This document shows positions 11,879-21,000 of a stretch of DNA of 64,000 nt, piece after piece. Location: the NCBI GenBank assembly GCA_002221725.1, contig NJFT01000040.1, positions 168,566-232,565 on the forward strand, read 5' to 3'. This DNA comes from Scedosporium boydii (lineage: Eukaryota > Ascomycota > Sordariomycetes > Microascales > Microascaceae). The position numbers were made by a program, and so were the translations under genes. Below the pieces are notes generated by a model that had not been told where the DNA came from, made no database searches, and worked only from the letters and a program-made list of their open reading frames with translations. The first letter of the stretch is position 1. Every line of letters starts with the position of its first letter.

Positions 11879-12289
11879 GGTGGGTTGGTGATGGCGGGCG
11901 GGCGGGCTTATCAGTGATGATGAAGGATAGCTACTTGGTGTCTCCGAAGACAGATATACCTATGAACAACCAAACAGGCAGTGTAGAAACAATGAATCAA
12001 TGTACTTCTCACTCGGCTGAACCAAAGAGCTCTACAAGTCATATCGTATAGACCTCGGTAATTGATTTAAAGTTTAATAAGGGGAGGAGACCCTGGGTTT
12101 ACCGAGGTATTTAAGAACTATCCGATATCTGGATATCCGAGTCTTCACATTACGGCATATGCAGTTATGCAACGTCCCCGTTGCAGAGGTAAAAAAGACA
12201 TTGAGGGGGGGTCAATCCCTTGAAAACTGTGGGTACATATGAAGGTCTAATCCCTTTGTCTTGAAAATGGGCGGATCTTCTCATTGCTG

Positions 12290-12475
12290 TCGTCACTTCC
12301 CACTTGTAATCGCCAACTCTGTTCAAAAGGAACAGCAAATCTAAATGGCGATTTCTATATTGAAGTATTTTGTCAAATAGGAGTGGCGCTTTAAAGATGT
12401 ACAGATTGTGCAATCGCTTGTGCAATCGCTCAAGAGAGGAAAGCGTTGGTGGGTCAGACAAATATCCAACCTGGG
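12290..12475 (+). repeat. Diverged direct repeat, copy A
   Basis: Copy A aligns with 12640-12800. The best-matched part includes CTATATTGAAGTATTT in both copies, flanked by similar GTAATC...CC and AAAGGAACA segments and by AGAGAG...GTTRGTGGG further on. Identity is partial, and many differences look like transitions. No coding potential is visible. A perfect 12-bp tandem repeat (TGTGCAATCGCT twice, 12407-12430) sits inside this copy. Confidence 0.5.
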
Positions 12476-12639
12476 CTGGGCTCATAATCGCACGATCAAG
12501 TTCCTGCTTTGGTTAGAGTCGAGCCCAGGACGGGACTGCCATCGGCTGAAATGGCGGGAACATGCACTTGTTATTCAATCTGTCGAGGCGAATCTGCTAC
12601 TGATACCTCAGTACTCGGCTACCTCTTGTAAAAATGCAC

Positions 12640-12800
12640 ATAGTCACTCGACATAGTAATCTCCGACCCCGTTTGAAAGGAACATCCATCTGAATATGTC
12701 TATTCCTATATTGAAGTATTTGGGCAAATATAAGTAGAACATTATGAAGATTGCCTGGGATCTCCCAAAGAGAGCCAAATGTTAGTGGGGCGGATACCTG
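12640..12800 (+). repeat. Diverged direct repeat, copy B
   Basis: Second copy of the repeat at 12290-12475, same orientation, about 350 bp downstream. It shares the CTATATTGAAGTATTT core and flanking segments in the same order. Confidence 0.5.
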
Positions 12801-14055
12801 GCCAGCATGCCCAAAGGTCCGGCATGGCCTCTGCCTGGAGTGCGAGACTTGAAGCCCGTGAAGCCCATAAGGAAAATGACTATTTGTATCAAAAGCCAAG
12901 AGAAGTCCCGACCAACTCGTCCTTAAGGCAAAACTGGTGCTTGAACAGCGGAACTTGGGAGTTGAAACTGTACTTGAGGAAACTAGGACAACTCAGATAC
13001 GGATGCAACATTCTCTCGCACCTCATATTCCTTGCATTCCTTGCATTGGGGAAAATAAAACCTAAGGCGAAAGTACTAAATTTCCTTGCTTTGGGATATC
13101 TAGTCCGTGTTGTCTGAGTCGGATGTAGGTTTGGGGGGCGGCTTCTGTTCCAATACGTTCAAGCAAAGACATCCATAGACAGTGACTTCTTCCCACGCTG
13201 AAGCAATGGGCGCCAGTTGGGGATAATGACTCTTCTTTAATATAAATATTTCTCATGGCAGCGCGGAATGTCCATGAAATGAATCGTAGAAAATGGGGTG
13301 AATACTGGGCAAGGCAGGCTGCGAGTTCTAGAAGGTAATACCTGATAATAAGACACCACTTACTTCACCACTTGAGGGCCATGGATTTCACTTCCCCGTC
13401 ACATCTCCAGCGGTTTCGGGTCGCTAGCGATGCGGCCTGCTGCGGATAACCGTCTTGTAAATTAGCACGCCTTTGTCGAGCCAAAAATTTGATCCACTCT
13501 ATTATATTGAACAGAGAGGCCATTAGAATCTGGCCGGCACAAGATCCCCGCCGCGGGTGACCAGTATGCCTAGCCTCGATCGTGGGGCGGTGTTTTTTTT
13601 TATTTAATTATTTTTTTTTAAATAAAAATAAAAAGACCTGGGTTGTATTCCCTGGGTCTCACCCGTACAAGTTACTGCCTGGGGTTACGGAGGACTACCA
13701 AATTGGACTGGTCCGGACTCTGGAGCGGGATGGAACGTTGACGTATTGTATTTAGGCTAAGAGCCTAGGCCCTCCTGTATGCTACCGTTGGGCTGTGCGA
13801 ACCCATTCCTAAGATCGTGAGTCACTTGCCGGGCTTGCGCGTTTGTTGCAAAACCTATAAGAAAGAACCCCGCGACATCCCAGGCCGCAACCCGGTCATC
13901 TTATCTCGAGCCGTTCAACCTGCCTCCTCGCACCTAGGGATTCCAGACGCAACCCCGCAGCCATGGCGCACAATTCCAATCGGCTGCCATGGTATGCCAT
14001 CGCGCAGAACCTTCAATGAGCGCCTGCGACGGCGTGCCATTACGGAGCCACAAAC

Positions 14056-14340
14056 CTGCACACTCGCTTCCGGCCAGAGCACCTGAACGACTTTGATCAT
14101 TTCGCAGAGTCGTTCGTGAAGCTGCTTGAGGAAAAGGCTGCCGAGGAACGCAGAAAGTATCCCGACATCTATGATCCACCGAAGGAAGATGACCTGGTTC
14201 TCGACGATCGTGTGATACAAAAGATTAATCCCCTGATTCAGAAATACGATGTCGGTGAATTCATTTGGAGGGAGGAAAATTCGAGGGACCTGGACGACTC
14301 GGAAGCCGGAGACCAAAGTCCGGACCCGCCTTCCCCGTTG
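14056..14340 (+). pseudogene. Upstream coding-looking segment in a different frame
   Basis: The segment encodes a charged alpha-helical sequence (HLNDFDHFAESFVKLLEEKAAEERRKYPDIYDPP...) that continues past the ATG at 14265 in a frame shifted against the downstream open frame. No good GT-AG intron joins them. I read this as the 5' part of the same gene, separated by a frameshift near 14335, or as a sequencing error in a C run. Confidence 0.45.
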
Positions 14341-15341
14341 CTGAAGACTGGGACGCTCTCTGCGAACGCCTCGATCGCGAGGAAGCGGCGAGACGAGGGA
14401 GACCCATTTCGGATGAGAATCGATTCATGAAGGCATTTCTAAGAGAAGAGAAAAGGTACGGGTGCTGGGACTTTTTCGATAAAAACGGCAAGCTGTACTA
14501 CATGATCGAGATCGTCCAAACCCTCCTCGTCATGGGCGAGATTGGCACGCTGCTGCGCATTGCTGCTCATCCAGACGTAAATTGGGGTCGCTGGTGGTCG
14601 TTTACCAAATGCGACTGCGGTGCCGACAACACTAACATCGGATGGATTCGAGTTTTCCAGGCTGCCCTGCACGCATATATTTGTCTTAATGTCATTTACC
14701 ACCTTCGGGATAATTTTGGAGCGAGCGAGGACTACCGCGATGCGAAGTGCTACCAGGAGATGCTCAGGACTTGCGCAACGGGCGCCGGAGCCGACAACAC
14801 GGCGATAATAGAGCCTCATCGGCGGTTCTTCGGTCTCAAGCATGACCATTTTACGTATGAAGGTGCCGGAAAGCTAATGCGCGGTGAGCGGTGGAAGTGG
14901 CTTGCAGACAAGAGACCGTACGACCTCGATCTCTATCCGCATGGGTTCATGCCGATCAAGGAGTTCCTTGGCTGCGAAGCCGATGAAGAGGTCGACCTTG
15001 GATACTACCGACCGACGGCGGCCGATGTCTCCGCTGTACAAAGCCTCCTTATCAACAAAGGACTACCCGTAGAGATTGTATTAGAGATTTTGAACTTTGC
15101 CCGATACGAGGACCTGGGTGGGATGAGAATCGCCCATGATCCACTCGACCCGAGGAACAGCGCCGTGCTTCTCCAGTATCTCGACCACTGCTGGCGGATC
15201 CTCGTTCACTGCTACATCCTGAAAGAGCGCGTGGAAATATGGCACCCTTGGGAGGACGGTTGGGCAGGCATCCTGCGGGAACGTCTCTTCACGATGTGGG
15301 GTGGAGGCTGCGAGGAAATTTGCAAGCCAGCAACATCTTGA
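14265..15341 (+). CDS. Protein of unknown function; probably 3' part of a longer, frame-interrupted gene
   Basis: The open frame encodes 358 aa with no domain I recognise. From about 14330 onward it reads like genuine protein: charged N-terminal part, EDWDALCERLDREEA, KRYGCWDFFDKNGKLYYMIEIVQTLL, Cys-rich FTKCDCGADNTNIGW, LPVEIVLEILNFARYEDLGG (an F-box-like or 'LPxEIxxxIL' helix) and a C-terminal HCWRILVHCYILKERVEIWHPWEDGW. This last part looks like the C-terminal segment of fungal F-box/LPXEI proteins. Upstream (about 14056-14335) the sequence is also protein-like but in another frame, ending in an Asp/Ser/Pro segment near the run CCTTCCCC. A one-base change there would join the two parts. 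The ATG at 14265 is therefore doubtful. The true gene may begin near 13963, where a further stop follows 18 codons. Confidence 0.6.
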   Translation: MEGGKFEGPGRLGSRRPKSGPAFPVAEDWDALCERLDREEAARRGRPISDENRFMKAFLREEKRYGCWDFFDKNGKLYYMIEIVQTLLVMGEIGTLLRIAAHPDVNWGRWWSFTKCDCGADNTNIGWIRVFQAALHAYICLNVIYHLRDNFGASEDYRDAKCYQEMLRTCATGAGADNTAIIEPHRRFFGLKHDHFTYEGAGKLMRGERWKWLADKRPYDLDLYPHGFMPIKEFLGCEADEEVDLGYYRPTAADVSAVQSLLINKGLPVEIVLEILNFARYEDLGGMRIAHDPLDPRNSAVLLQYLDHCWRILVHCYILKERVEIWHPWEDGWAGILRERLFTMWGGGCEEICKPATS

Positions 15342-15491
15342 AGGGAGATAGGCAGCGGCACGTTTAGACTGAGTTGAGAGCTGGGATGGGAGGGTGAGTG
15401 TTGGAGTTTGTATGCTAATACCCTACTACTGGCTGATGTTGATTCCTTAAGAAATAATGTGTAAATTTAATCTATTGTTCATATCATCATA

Positions 15492-16964
15492 TCATTCTTC
15501 TTGTTCTCTACGCTGCGGCCGCAGCTCCTCTTCATCAGCACGGCTCTGCGAACGATCGACCTCTTGATCAATAGTCTCATGAGCGTGCAATCTCATGTTC
15601 ACAAACATGGCCCAGAGCCCCAAATCGTATATGATGCGCAACGCACCGCCAACGACGAACGCAATCCAAAACCTTTGGTGTCCCGCCAGCGCTCCAGTAA
15701 AGGACGGCCCTACCGTCATCGACAGCGTTCGGAGAGTGCTCGTGATCCCCATGACCGCCGTGCGTTCTTCGGGCTTCACGATGGCGGCGATGAAGGCCGC
15801 TCTCGGCGCCTGGTCCATGTTATTCAGGCCCATGCGGACGTAGAGGAGTATAATGGTGAGCACGAGTCCGTGAGGTGCGGGAAAGAAAAGAACGGCAGCC
15901 GAGGACGGCAGGTGCGTAAAGACCATGGTGTTTAGGAGACCTAGGTAGTTGCAGAGGGGTCCGGCAAATACCGTTGATACGGTTCCGAGGATGAGCGCCG
16001 TCGACATGATGTCTCCGAGAGCCGCCTTGGACAGGTGAAATTTTTGATCGAGGAAATATGTCGTTAGAGTTTGGGAAACCATGCCGTCCGCCAGGGAGTC
16101 TACGGCAAGGAGGAACCACAGCTTGTACATGGTGGAACGCGTGGACGAAGAGATTTGGGAGAAGCGACCCTTGGGCTTTGGCTCGTTCGTTTCGACAAAG
16201 TCCTCGTCATCGGTTTCTTCGTTCTCGTTAAGTAGGCCTTGGGCTAATTCGTCCGAGGTTTCCTCTTTTGATACCGTCTTTTGGATTTCGCATTTGTCGC
16301 TCAAGAAGAAGGCGAAGATCATGTTCAACAGGCCCGTGATGATATAAATTAAAAACGTCGCGTGATAGGTACGCACAAGGGACCACCCTTCGCGAGCCTT
16401 GAGTGCCTCGACGAATCTTCCCGCAAGCTCCGTGCCCGCAGCGGACCCGAGACTCGAGCTCGTCACGTACCACGACAAAACGTGAGCCCTCGTCTTGGAC
16501 GTCGTGAGATGGGACAGCATCGACTCTTCAATTGCGCGAAATGGACCAAAATCGCCACCGCTAGCACTCACAACCCCGACGACAGCAGCGACGAGGAGGA
16601 TCCAGAAATTTTCGAACACGTAGAACACGGCGCCCGAGAGAGCCATGAGCAAACCACCGGCGAAAATGACACGACGACGCCCGAGGCCGTCGGCCATCAG
16701 AGTAATCAAGAGACCGAGTACGACATCGCCGAGGAGGGTCAAACTCATGAACAGACCGATGCGGAAATCGGAAAATCCGAGCTCGGAGAAGAACAGGGCT
16801 ATCGTGAGGGACACGGCGCCGAAAGCGAACATGCGGGTCGTCCGCGAAAGAATGACGAGGAGCGCATCGAGGCCGGTGAGGTAGACGGAGGCGATGCCCG
16901 ATTCTTTGTACAGCCAGACGGCGGACTTGCTGAGGGAGGGTGAGCGTGCCCGTTGGTTAGCCAT
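15492..16964 (-). CDS. Major facilitator superfamily transporter
   Basis: Single exon, 490 aa. Twelve hydrophobic segments can be placed in two halves, split by an acidic cytosolic loop (LLNENEETDDEDFVETNEPKPKGR). The loop-2/3 signature appears as LMADGLGRRRVIFAGG (compare GxLaDrxGrRxxl). The second half has a matching CNYLGLLNTMVF. The C-terminus is charged (RSQSRADEEELRPQRREQEE). It is unrelated to the sugar-porter family member at 18267-20243: it lacks PESPR and PETKG motifs. Substrate cannot be read from the sequence. The start is the first in-frame Met, shortly before the first helix. Confidence 0.88.
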   Translation of the reverse strand: MANQRARSPSLSKSAVWLYKESGIASVYLTGLDALLVILSRTTRMFAFGAVSLTIALFFSELGFSDFRIGLFMSLTLLGDVVLGLLITLMADGLGRRRVIFAGGLLMALSGAVFYVFENFWILLVAAVVGVVSASGGDFGPFRAIEESMLSHLTTSKTRAHVLSWYVTSSSLGSAAGTELAGRFVEALKAREGWSLVRTYHATFLIYIITGLLNMIFAFFLSDKCEIQKTVSKEETSDELAQGLLNENEETDDEDFVETNEPKPKGRFSQISSSTRSTMYKLWFLLAVDSLADGMVSQTLTTYFLDQKFHLSKAALGDIMSTALILGTVSTVFAGPLCNYLGLLNTMVFTHLPSSAAVLFFPAPHGLVLTIILLYVRMGLNNMDQAPRAAFIAAIVKPEERTAVMGITSTLRTLSMTVGPSFTGALAGHQRFWIAFVVGGALRIIYDLGLWAMFVNMRLHAHETIDQEVDRSQSRADEEELRPQRREQEE

Positions 16965-18266
16965 TGCGGGAGGGTTACGGGGGCGATGGACGGGATGGAC
17001 GGGACATTTGGGTTCTTTGCGCGAATGAGCGGAGAAGCATTTGAAAGAAGAACGGTAAGAGTTTTTCTAGGCAAGTCTTTTTTTATCGCTTTTTTCTGGT
17101 TCGTTGGTTTCCTCGTGCATTGCTCCGCTCCGAAATGCGGAGATGGCGCGAGCGGTGTGGCTGGATCGGATCTCTCGGCATCAACGTCGGCTTTTAGACC
17201 GAGCGCCCGCCGTAGCAATCCTGAAAAGGTCCCAACTCTAGCATTTGCTGGGTTTTACTTGCTCCACTTTAAACATTGGGGTATTTGATTTGCAGAGGTC
17301 TCCGGGTGAGGTTCCATCGCATAGACCTTCTGCTGGTTGAGCGGGTCTGGAAGGAAGAAATGACCCAAATTTGGCCATGATGACACCTTCTAGACAGGCA
17401 ATAACGCACAGAATGTGAAAATCCAACTAGTTTAGGAAGTTCTCATGGTTATGTTTAAGAAACACTCTAGATTAGGGTGAGTTACTCGCTGGTATCTTGG
17501 ATAAAGCCGAAGCCTTCCTTTGTCTCGGTGATAAGCTTTAGTTTACAGCTAAAAGTCCAAGACTGCTATTGCAATTCTCTTCTTCTTGGATTGACATGCT
17601 GACCAAGATTATTTACTTGTTAAAATAGTAACAATAGATCATTTCAATACATCATCAGTTGATGTGATATACAACCCGAGATTAATGAACCGTAGGCAGT
17701 ATAACTCTCCCAATAGCGTCCAGTTCACAGCCTGCTATCTTTCCGCCGCGGCTTCCTCTTCTCGACAAAACTCGCAAATCCAAATGTTTACAGAAAACTT
17801 CGATTACAGCGCCCCGCATCCCTTTGTCAGTCTCTTGGGTTGACTTGTATATTTCCCGAGCCGCCTCAAGGAAATAATCTGTTGACTAGTGCTTCTTAGC
17901 TGCCATCCGAGAGGACGGAGACGTATAGGCTGTAATGCTCGACAAGTTTTCTGATCTGCTTCTGTTTTCGTAAAGAGGAATAGTCATTCTGGCAGAATAT
18001 GTGTCTACAGGCATAAGAGACACACTCTCCCACAGACCGAGAGTATGCCTTTAGCAAGAAGGGGAGTGTAGATGATGGAGATGTAGAACGATGATCAATC
18101 TTGATAAATAAAAGTCTCCCTGGCAACCTAGTGGCTAAATATCATTGAATCTGGGAACACAGAACCAGGGATGTTCCTGCAACGTCCTGGAGTTGACTAG
18201 AGTTGGCCTTATTTTCTTGTCGTTCCCAGGCGGATTGAAGTAGAATTATTGACCCTGATAGACTCT
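16965..18266. other. Intergenic region holding a hydratase gene relic
   Basis: No intact gene is seen. The stretch contains the relic at 17671-17778 described separately. The rest includes the promoter of the MFS gene at its left end and the 3' UTR of the sugar transporter at its right end. Confidence 0.4.
17671..17778 (-). pseudogene. Relic of the 3' end of an enoyl-CoA hydratase gene
   Basis: This stretch aligns with 32871-32983, which covers the last codons, stop and 3' flank of the intact hydratase gene at 32931-33770. On the minus strand it still encodes a FVEKR.PR.KDS.L tail and stop (stop at 17725-17727). In the 54 coding-side bases I compared there are seven differences and all are transitions. 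That is consistent with an old duplicate altered by C-to-T mutation (RIP-like) or with ordinary decay. Upstream of the tail the frame is interrupted, so no functional protein is expected. Confidence 0.78.
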
Positions 18267-20243
18267 CTAAACTTCCTCAACAAGTTCTGCTGTCTTCTTT
18301 TCAGATTCCATGTATGAGGACTTTTGCTTCAATTCATCTTGGTAGAGAGCCTGGGCGCTCTTGGTCTCAACGGAACCGAACTTGCGCAGAGGGGCGCCGC
18401 TGGCGAAGAGCTGGTCGACCTCCTCGAGAGTACGACCCTTGAGCTCGGGGATGAAGAAGAAAGTCAGGACGACCATGATGACATTGATGGCACCATAGAT
18501 GAATCCGACCTTGGCGCCGAGGTTCGCGTATTGCTCGTTGATAAGATACGGGATCGTGAAAGACGTGACGAAGGTGGTTAGAACTGAGATAACACTCGCT
18601 AGGAGGTTGGTTTTCTCCTTTAGGCGTGAAGCGGCAGCTTCGGACACGACGACGTAGGATCTGGAATGAAAGATTTTGTCAGAAAAGGGTCAACCGATAG
18701 GTTAAATCGCAGTAACCGGATAAAATTCCACGTACGCAGGCGCCCAAGATAAGTTAAAGAAAAACTGGAACAGCATCACAGAAGCAACCACCAGCCCTTT
18801 TTCCGCCGAGTTGAGGTTGCTGGAAGAACCCATTCCGCCGAGGACGAAAAGCCAAAGGGCCATGAGTGCGCCTCCGACCATCAGAATGGGCCTTCGGCCG
18901 ATCCCATCGATAAAGGACCACGTAAAGAAAATGGCTACCAGGGAGAGAATATTTTGGATGATGTTGAACAAGAAAGACTTGTCGCCGAATCCTTGAGATT
19001 GATAAAAGACCACGCCGTACTGCGAGGGGAAAGCCTGGCCAGTGATTTGCTGACCGAACATTGCGAGCACTGCGACGGCAGTTCGAGCCTGTAGAATGTT
19101 TGTGTGAGCGAAGCAAGTGAAAGAGGGAAGCTTAACGTGGGTGTTATCGGGGAGCGCGGCGGCTATATTTGACGCGCAAACAGCAACTAACTCTGTTCGT
19201 CCGATTAAACACTTCGGACCATGTGCCTTTCTCCTCGTTATCGTTTATATGTATCAGGGCCTCGATCTCCAGCTGGATTTCGTCATCGCTGTCTCCGGGC
19301 CTCAGCTTCCGCAAGTTCTTTGTGGCTTCCTCTCGCCTGCCGCGCCTTAACAGCCAGCGGGGTGACTCAGGGACAAGAGGCAGCAGGACTAAGATGATCG
19401 CGGGGATTAAAAGCTGCAGACCAGTAGGAATGCGCCATCCCGGGTCGCTATCAATGTTCTTCGTGCCGTAGGTAACGCAGGTGGCAACGACTTGCCCGAG
19501 GATGATCATGAGCTGGATTGTCGAGGCGAAAGTGCCGCGGAGCATCTCTGGAGCCGTCTCAGCTTGGTAGATGGGTACGACAACGATGGCCATTCCCGTC
19601 ATCCCGAAAGTGATGATGCGGCCGACGGTGAACATGGCTCTATCGACTGCGGCGACCTGCAGGGTAACACCACTGTTGCGACACGAGTCAGTGTGGATGC
19701 TCTCGAAAATTTGGCGAGGTGGGAATGGGGGAGAGAATGGAAGAGGGAAGAAGATGACGCCACGTACACGAAGGACACAATGCAGAGGCCCAAGATAGCA
19801 GCGCGGCGGCCCCATCTCTCAGCGATCCAGCCGCACGATATGCAGCCCTTGACGTTATTAGTTTCCACCAAGAATTCCAGTATTATGTATTGGGGGCTTG
19901 CTGCGTACCAGAGCTTTACCGATGAACGGTGTAGCTGTCATTACTGACGACAGCCATCCCGGAAGTTGCCATCTGCCTTTCGCCTCATTGTACTCGCCGA
20001 ATTTGCGACCGAAACTGTTCATAGCTTGCACCCCGGAGAAGATACCGACGTCGTAACCGAAATTGAAGGCACACATTGCCATGTAGCTAGAGCAATTTTG
20101 GTCAGCACGTCCACATCCCACAGACAGGCCATAAAGGGAGGGGTGATGACATACAACATAAGGAAGCCGAGCATCCCATTCAGGTGTCTCAAGCGCTGAA
20201 TGAGAGACATGTCGCTTGGTGTCTGGGACGCTGTGGCAGCCAT
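18267..20243 (-). CDS. Sugar porter (MFS, hexose transporter type), 6 exons
   Basis: Exons on the minus strand are 20155-20243, 19909-20086, 19768-19847, 19192-19672, 18736-19088 and 18267-18660; the product is 524 aa. The sugar-porter motifs appear in order: FNFGYDVGIFSGV in helix 1, ERWGRRAAILG in loop 2-3, YQAETAPEMLRG, PESPRWLLRRGR, GQQITGQAF in helix 7, DGIGRRPILMVGG, and ELKGRTLEEVDQLF as a variant of PETKGRTLEE at the C-terminus. It is a plasma-membrane proton-sugar symporter by family. It is divergent from the zinc-cluster regulator at 21001, with 757 bp between start codons and a repeated CGGTGCGAG element. It is part of a block with a sulfatase and a GH79 enzyme, so an (oligo)uronate or related sugar is a plausible substrate (inference). 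An upstream Met at 20291 would add 16 residues. Confidence 0.92.
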
Positions 20244-20405
20244 CTTGCCGATGATTGCAGACGCGTTTCGTCTCGAGATGACAGGGCGCACGGGGTCTTA
20301 GGAAGTATAGAGTAAGCGAGTCGGAGCGAAACGGTATTTCATCCAAGCTAGGACCAGATATACCACGGAATGTCTCCAGGCTGCCGAACACCACGTCCAC
20401 GAGGA

Positions 20406-20413
20406 TATTTATA
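20406..20413 (-). promoter_or_regulatory. TATA-like box of the sugar transporter
   Basis: TATAAATA on the minus strand, about 165 bp upstream of the start codon at 20243. It is a positional match. Confidence 0.4.
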
Positions 20414-20681
20414 TCTAAACTCCAAAAGGAGTTTGGTAGTCGAGGTTATTCGCTGTTCCACCACACGGCAACCTAGAAAGTTGATGGTGGCCCCACTCCC
20501 CCATCTCCCCATTTCCAGATGTCCTCAATTCCCCAGGCTTTTGCGACTTTACATGGGCCTATTGAGGAATAGAGCTCCAAAGTAAAGCCGGGGTGTGACT
20601 AGCGTGTATTCCACAGTCTTGCCACAGTGATGTCTTGTGTAGTGGAGGCTCTGCCTCAAGGCGGGGGAGCAGGGCGAGATC

Positions 20682-20717
20682 CGGTGCGAGTTGCGGTGCG
20701 AACTGCGATGCGATGCC
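20682..20717 (+). promoter_or_regulatory. Tandem 12-bp repeats with CGGTGCGAG core in the transporter/regulator promoter
   Basis: Three head-to-tail 12-mers: CGGTGCGAGTTG, CGGTGCGAACTG and the weaker CGATGCGATGCC. The element lies 284 bp before the regulator start (21001) and 439 bp before the transporter start (20243). The CGG triplets recur every 12 bp, the kind of spacing zinc-cluster proteins can bind. The same core in the same period occurs at 26674-26728 in the other divergent promoter of the block. Confidence 0.6.
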
Positions 20718-21000
20718 CGCCGATGTCCTTCTGGTGAGGCAACGCTTAACTTAAACTGGTAAGTGGAGGCGTTCCATGTTTTCACGGCACTTGGGATCAA
20801 ATCATACTCACGTGATCGTGATGCCTACGCACCTCTCCCGGTTTCTCTTTGGGGTTCAGCATCCATCTAAAGATTTGGAGCTTGCCATTTGATGTTTCAT
20901 CCCCGGATTGCGACACTAACGGGTCTCCTGCAGAGTAAGACCCACGGCCGGCCTGGCAGCGTTCTCCTGGGTCCATCACCTCGGGCTATGGGTCACGAGC

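Larger units (their letters stand above)
11879..13962. other. Intergenic region of 2 kb with degenerate repeats
   Basis: Apart from the two diverged repeat copies (12290-12475 and 12640-12800) I see only low-complexity AT sequence around 13591-13632 (T and A runs that can fold back on each other). No gene is supported. Confidence 0.35.

Noticed and set aside
12407..12430. Perfect pair of TGTGCAATCGCT as a possible regulatory site
   Set aside because: It is in non-genic, diverged repeat DNA with no nearby promoter; it is not related to the CGGTGCGAG element.
13591..13632. AT-rich fold-back as a replication origin or terminator
   Set aside because: It is low-complexity T and A runs only, with no gene end or further signal beside it.
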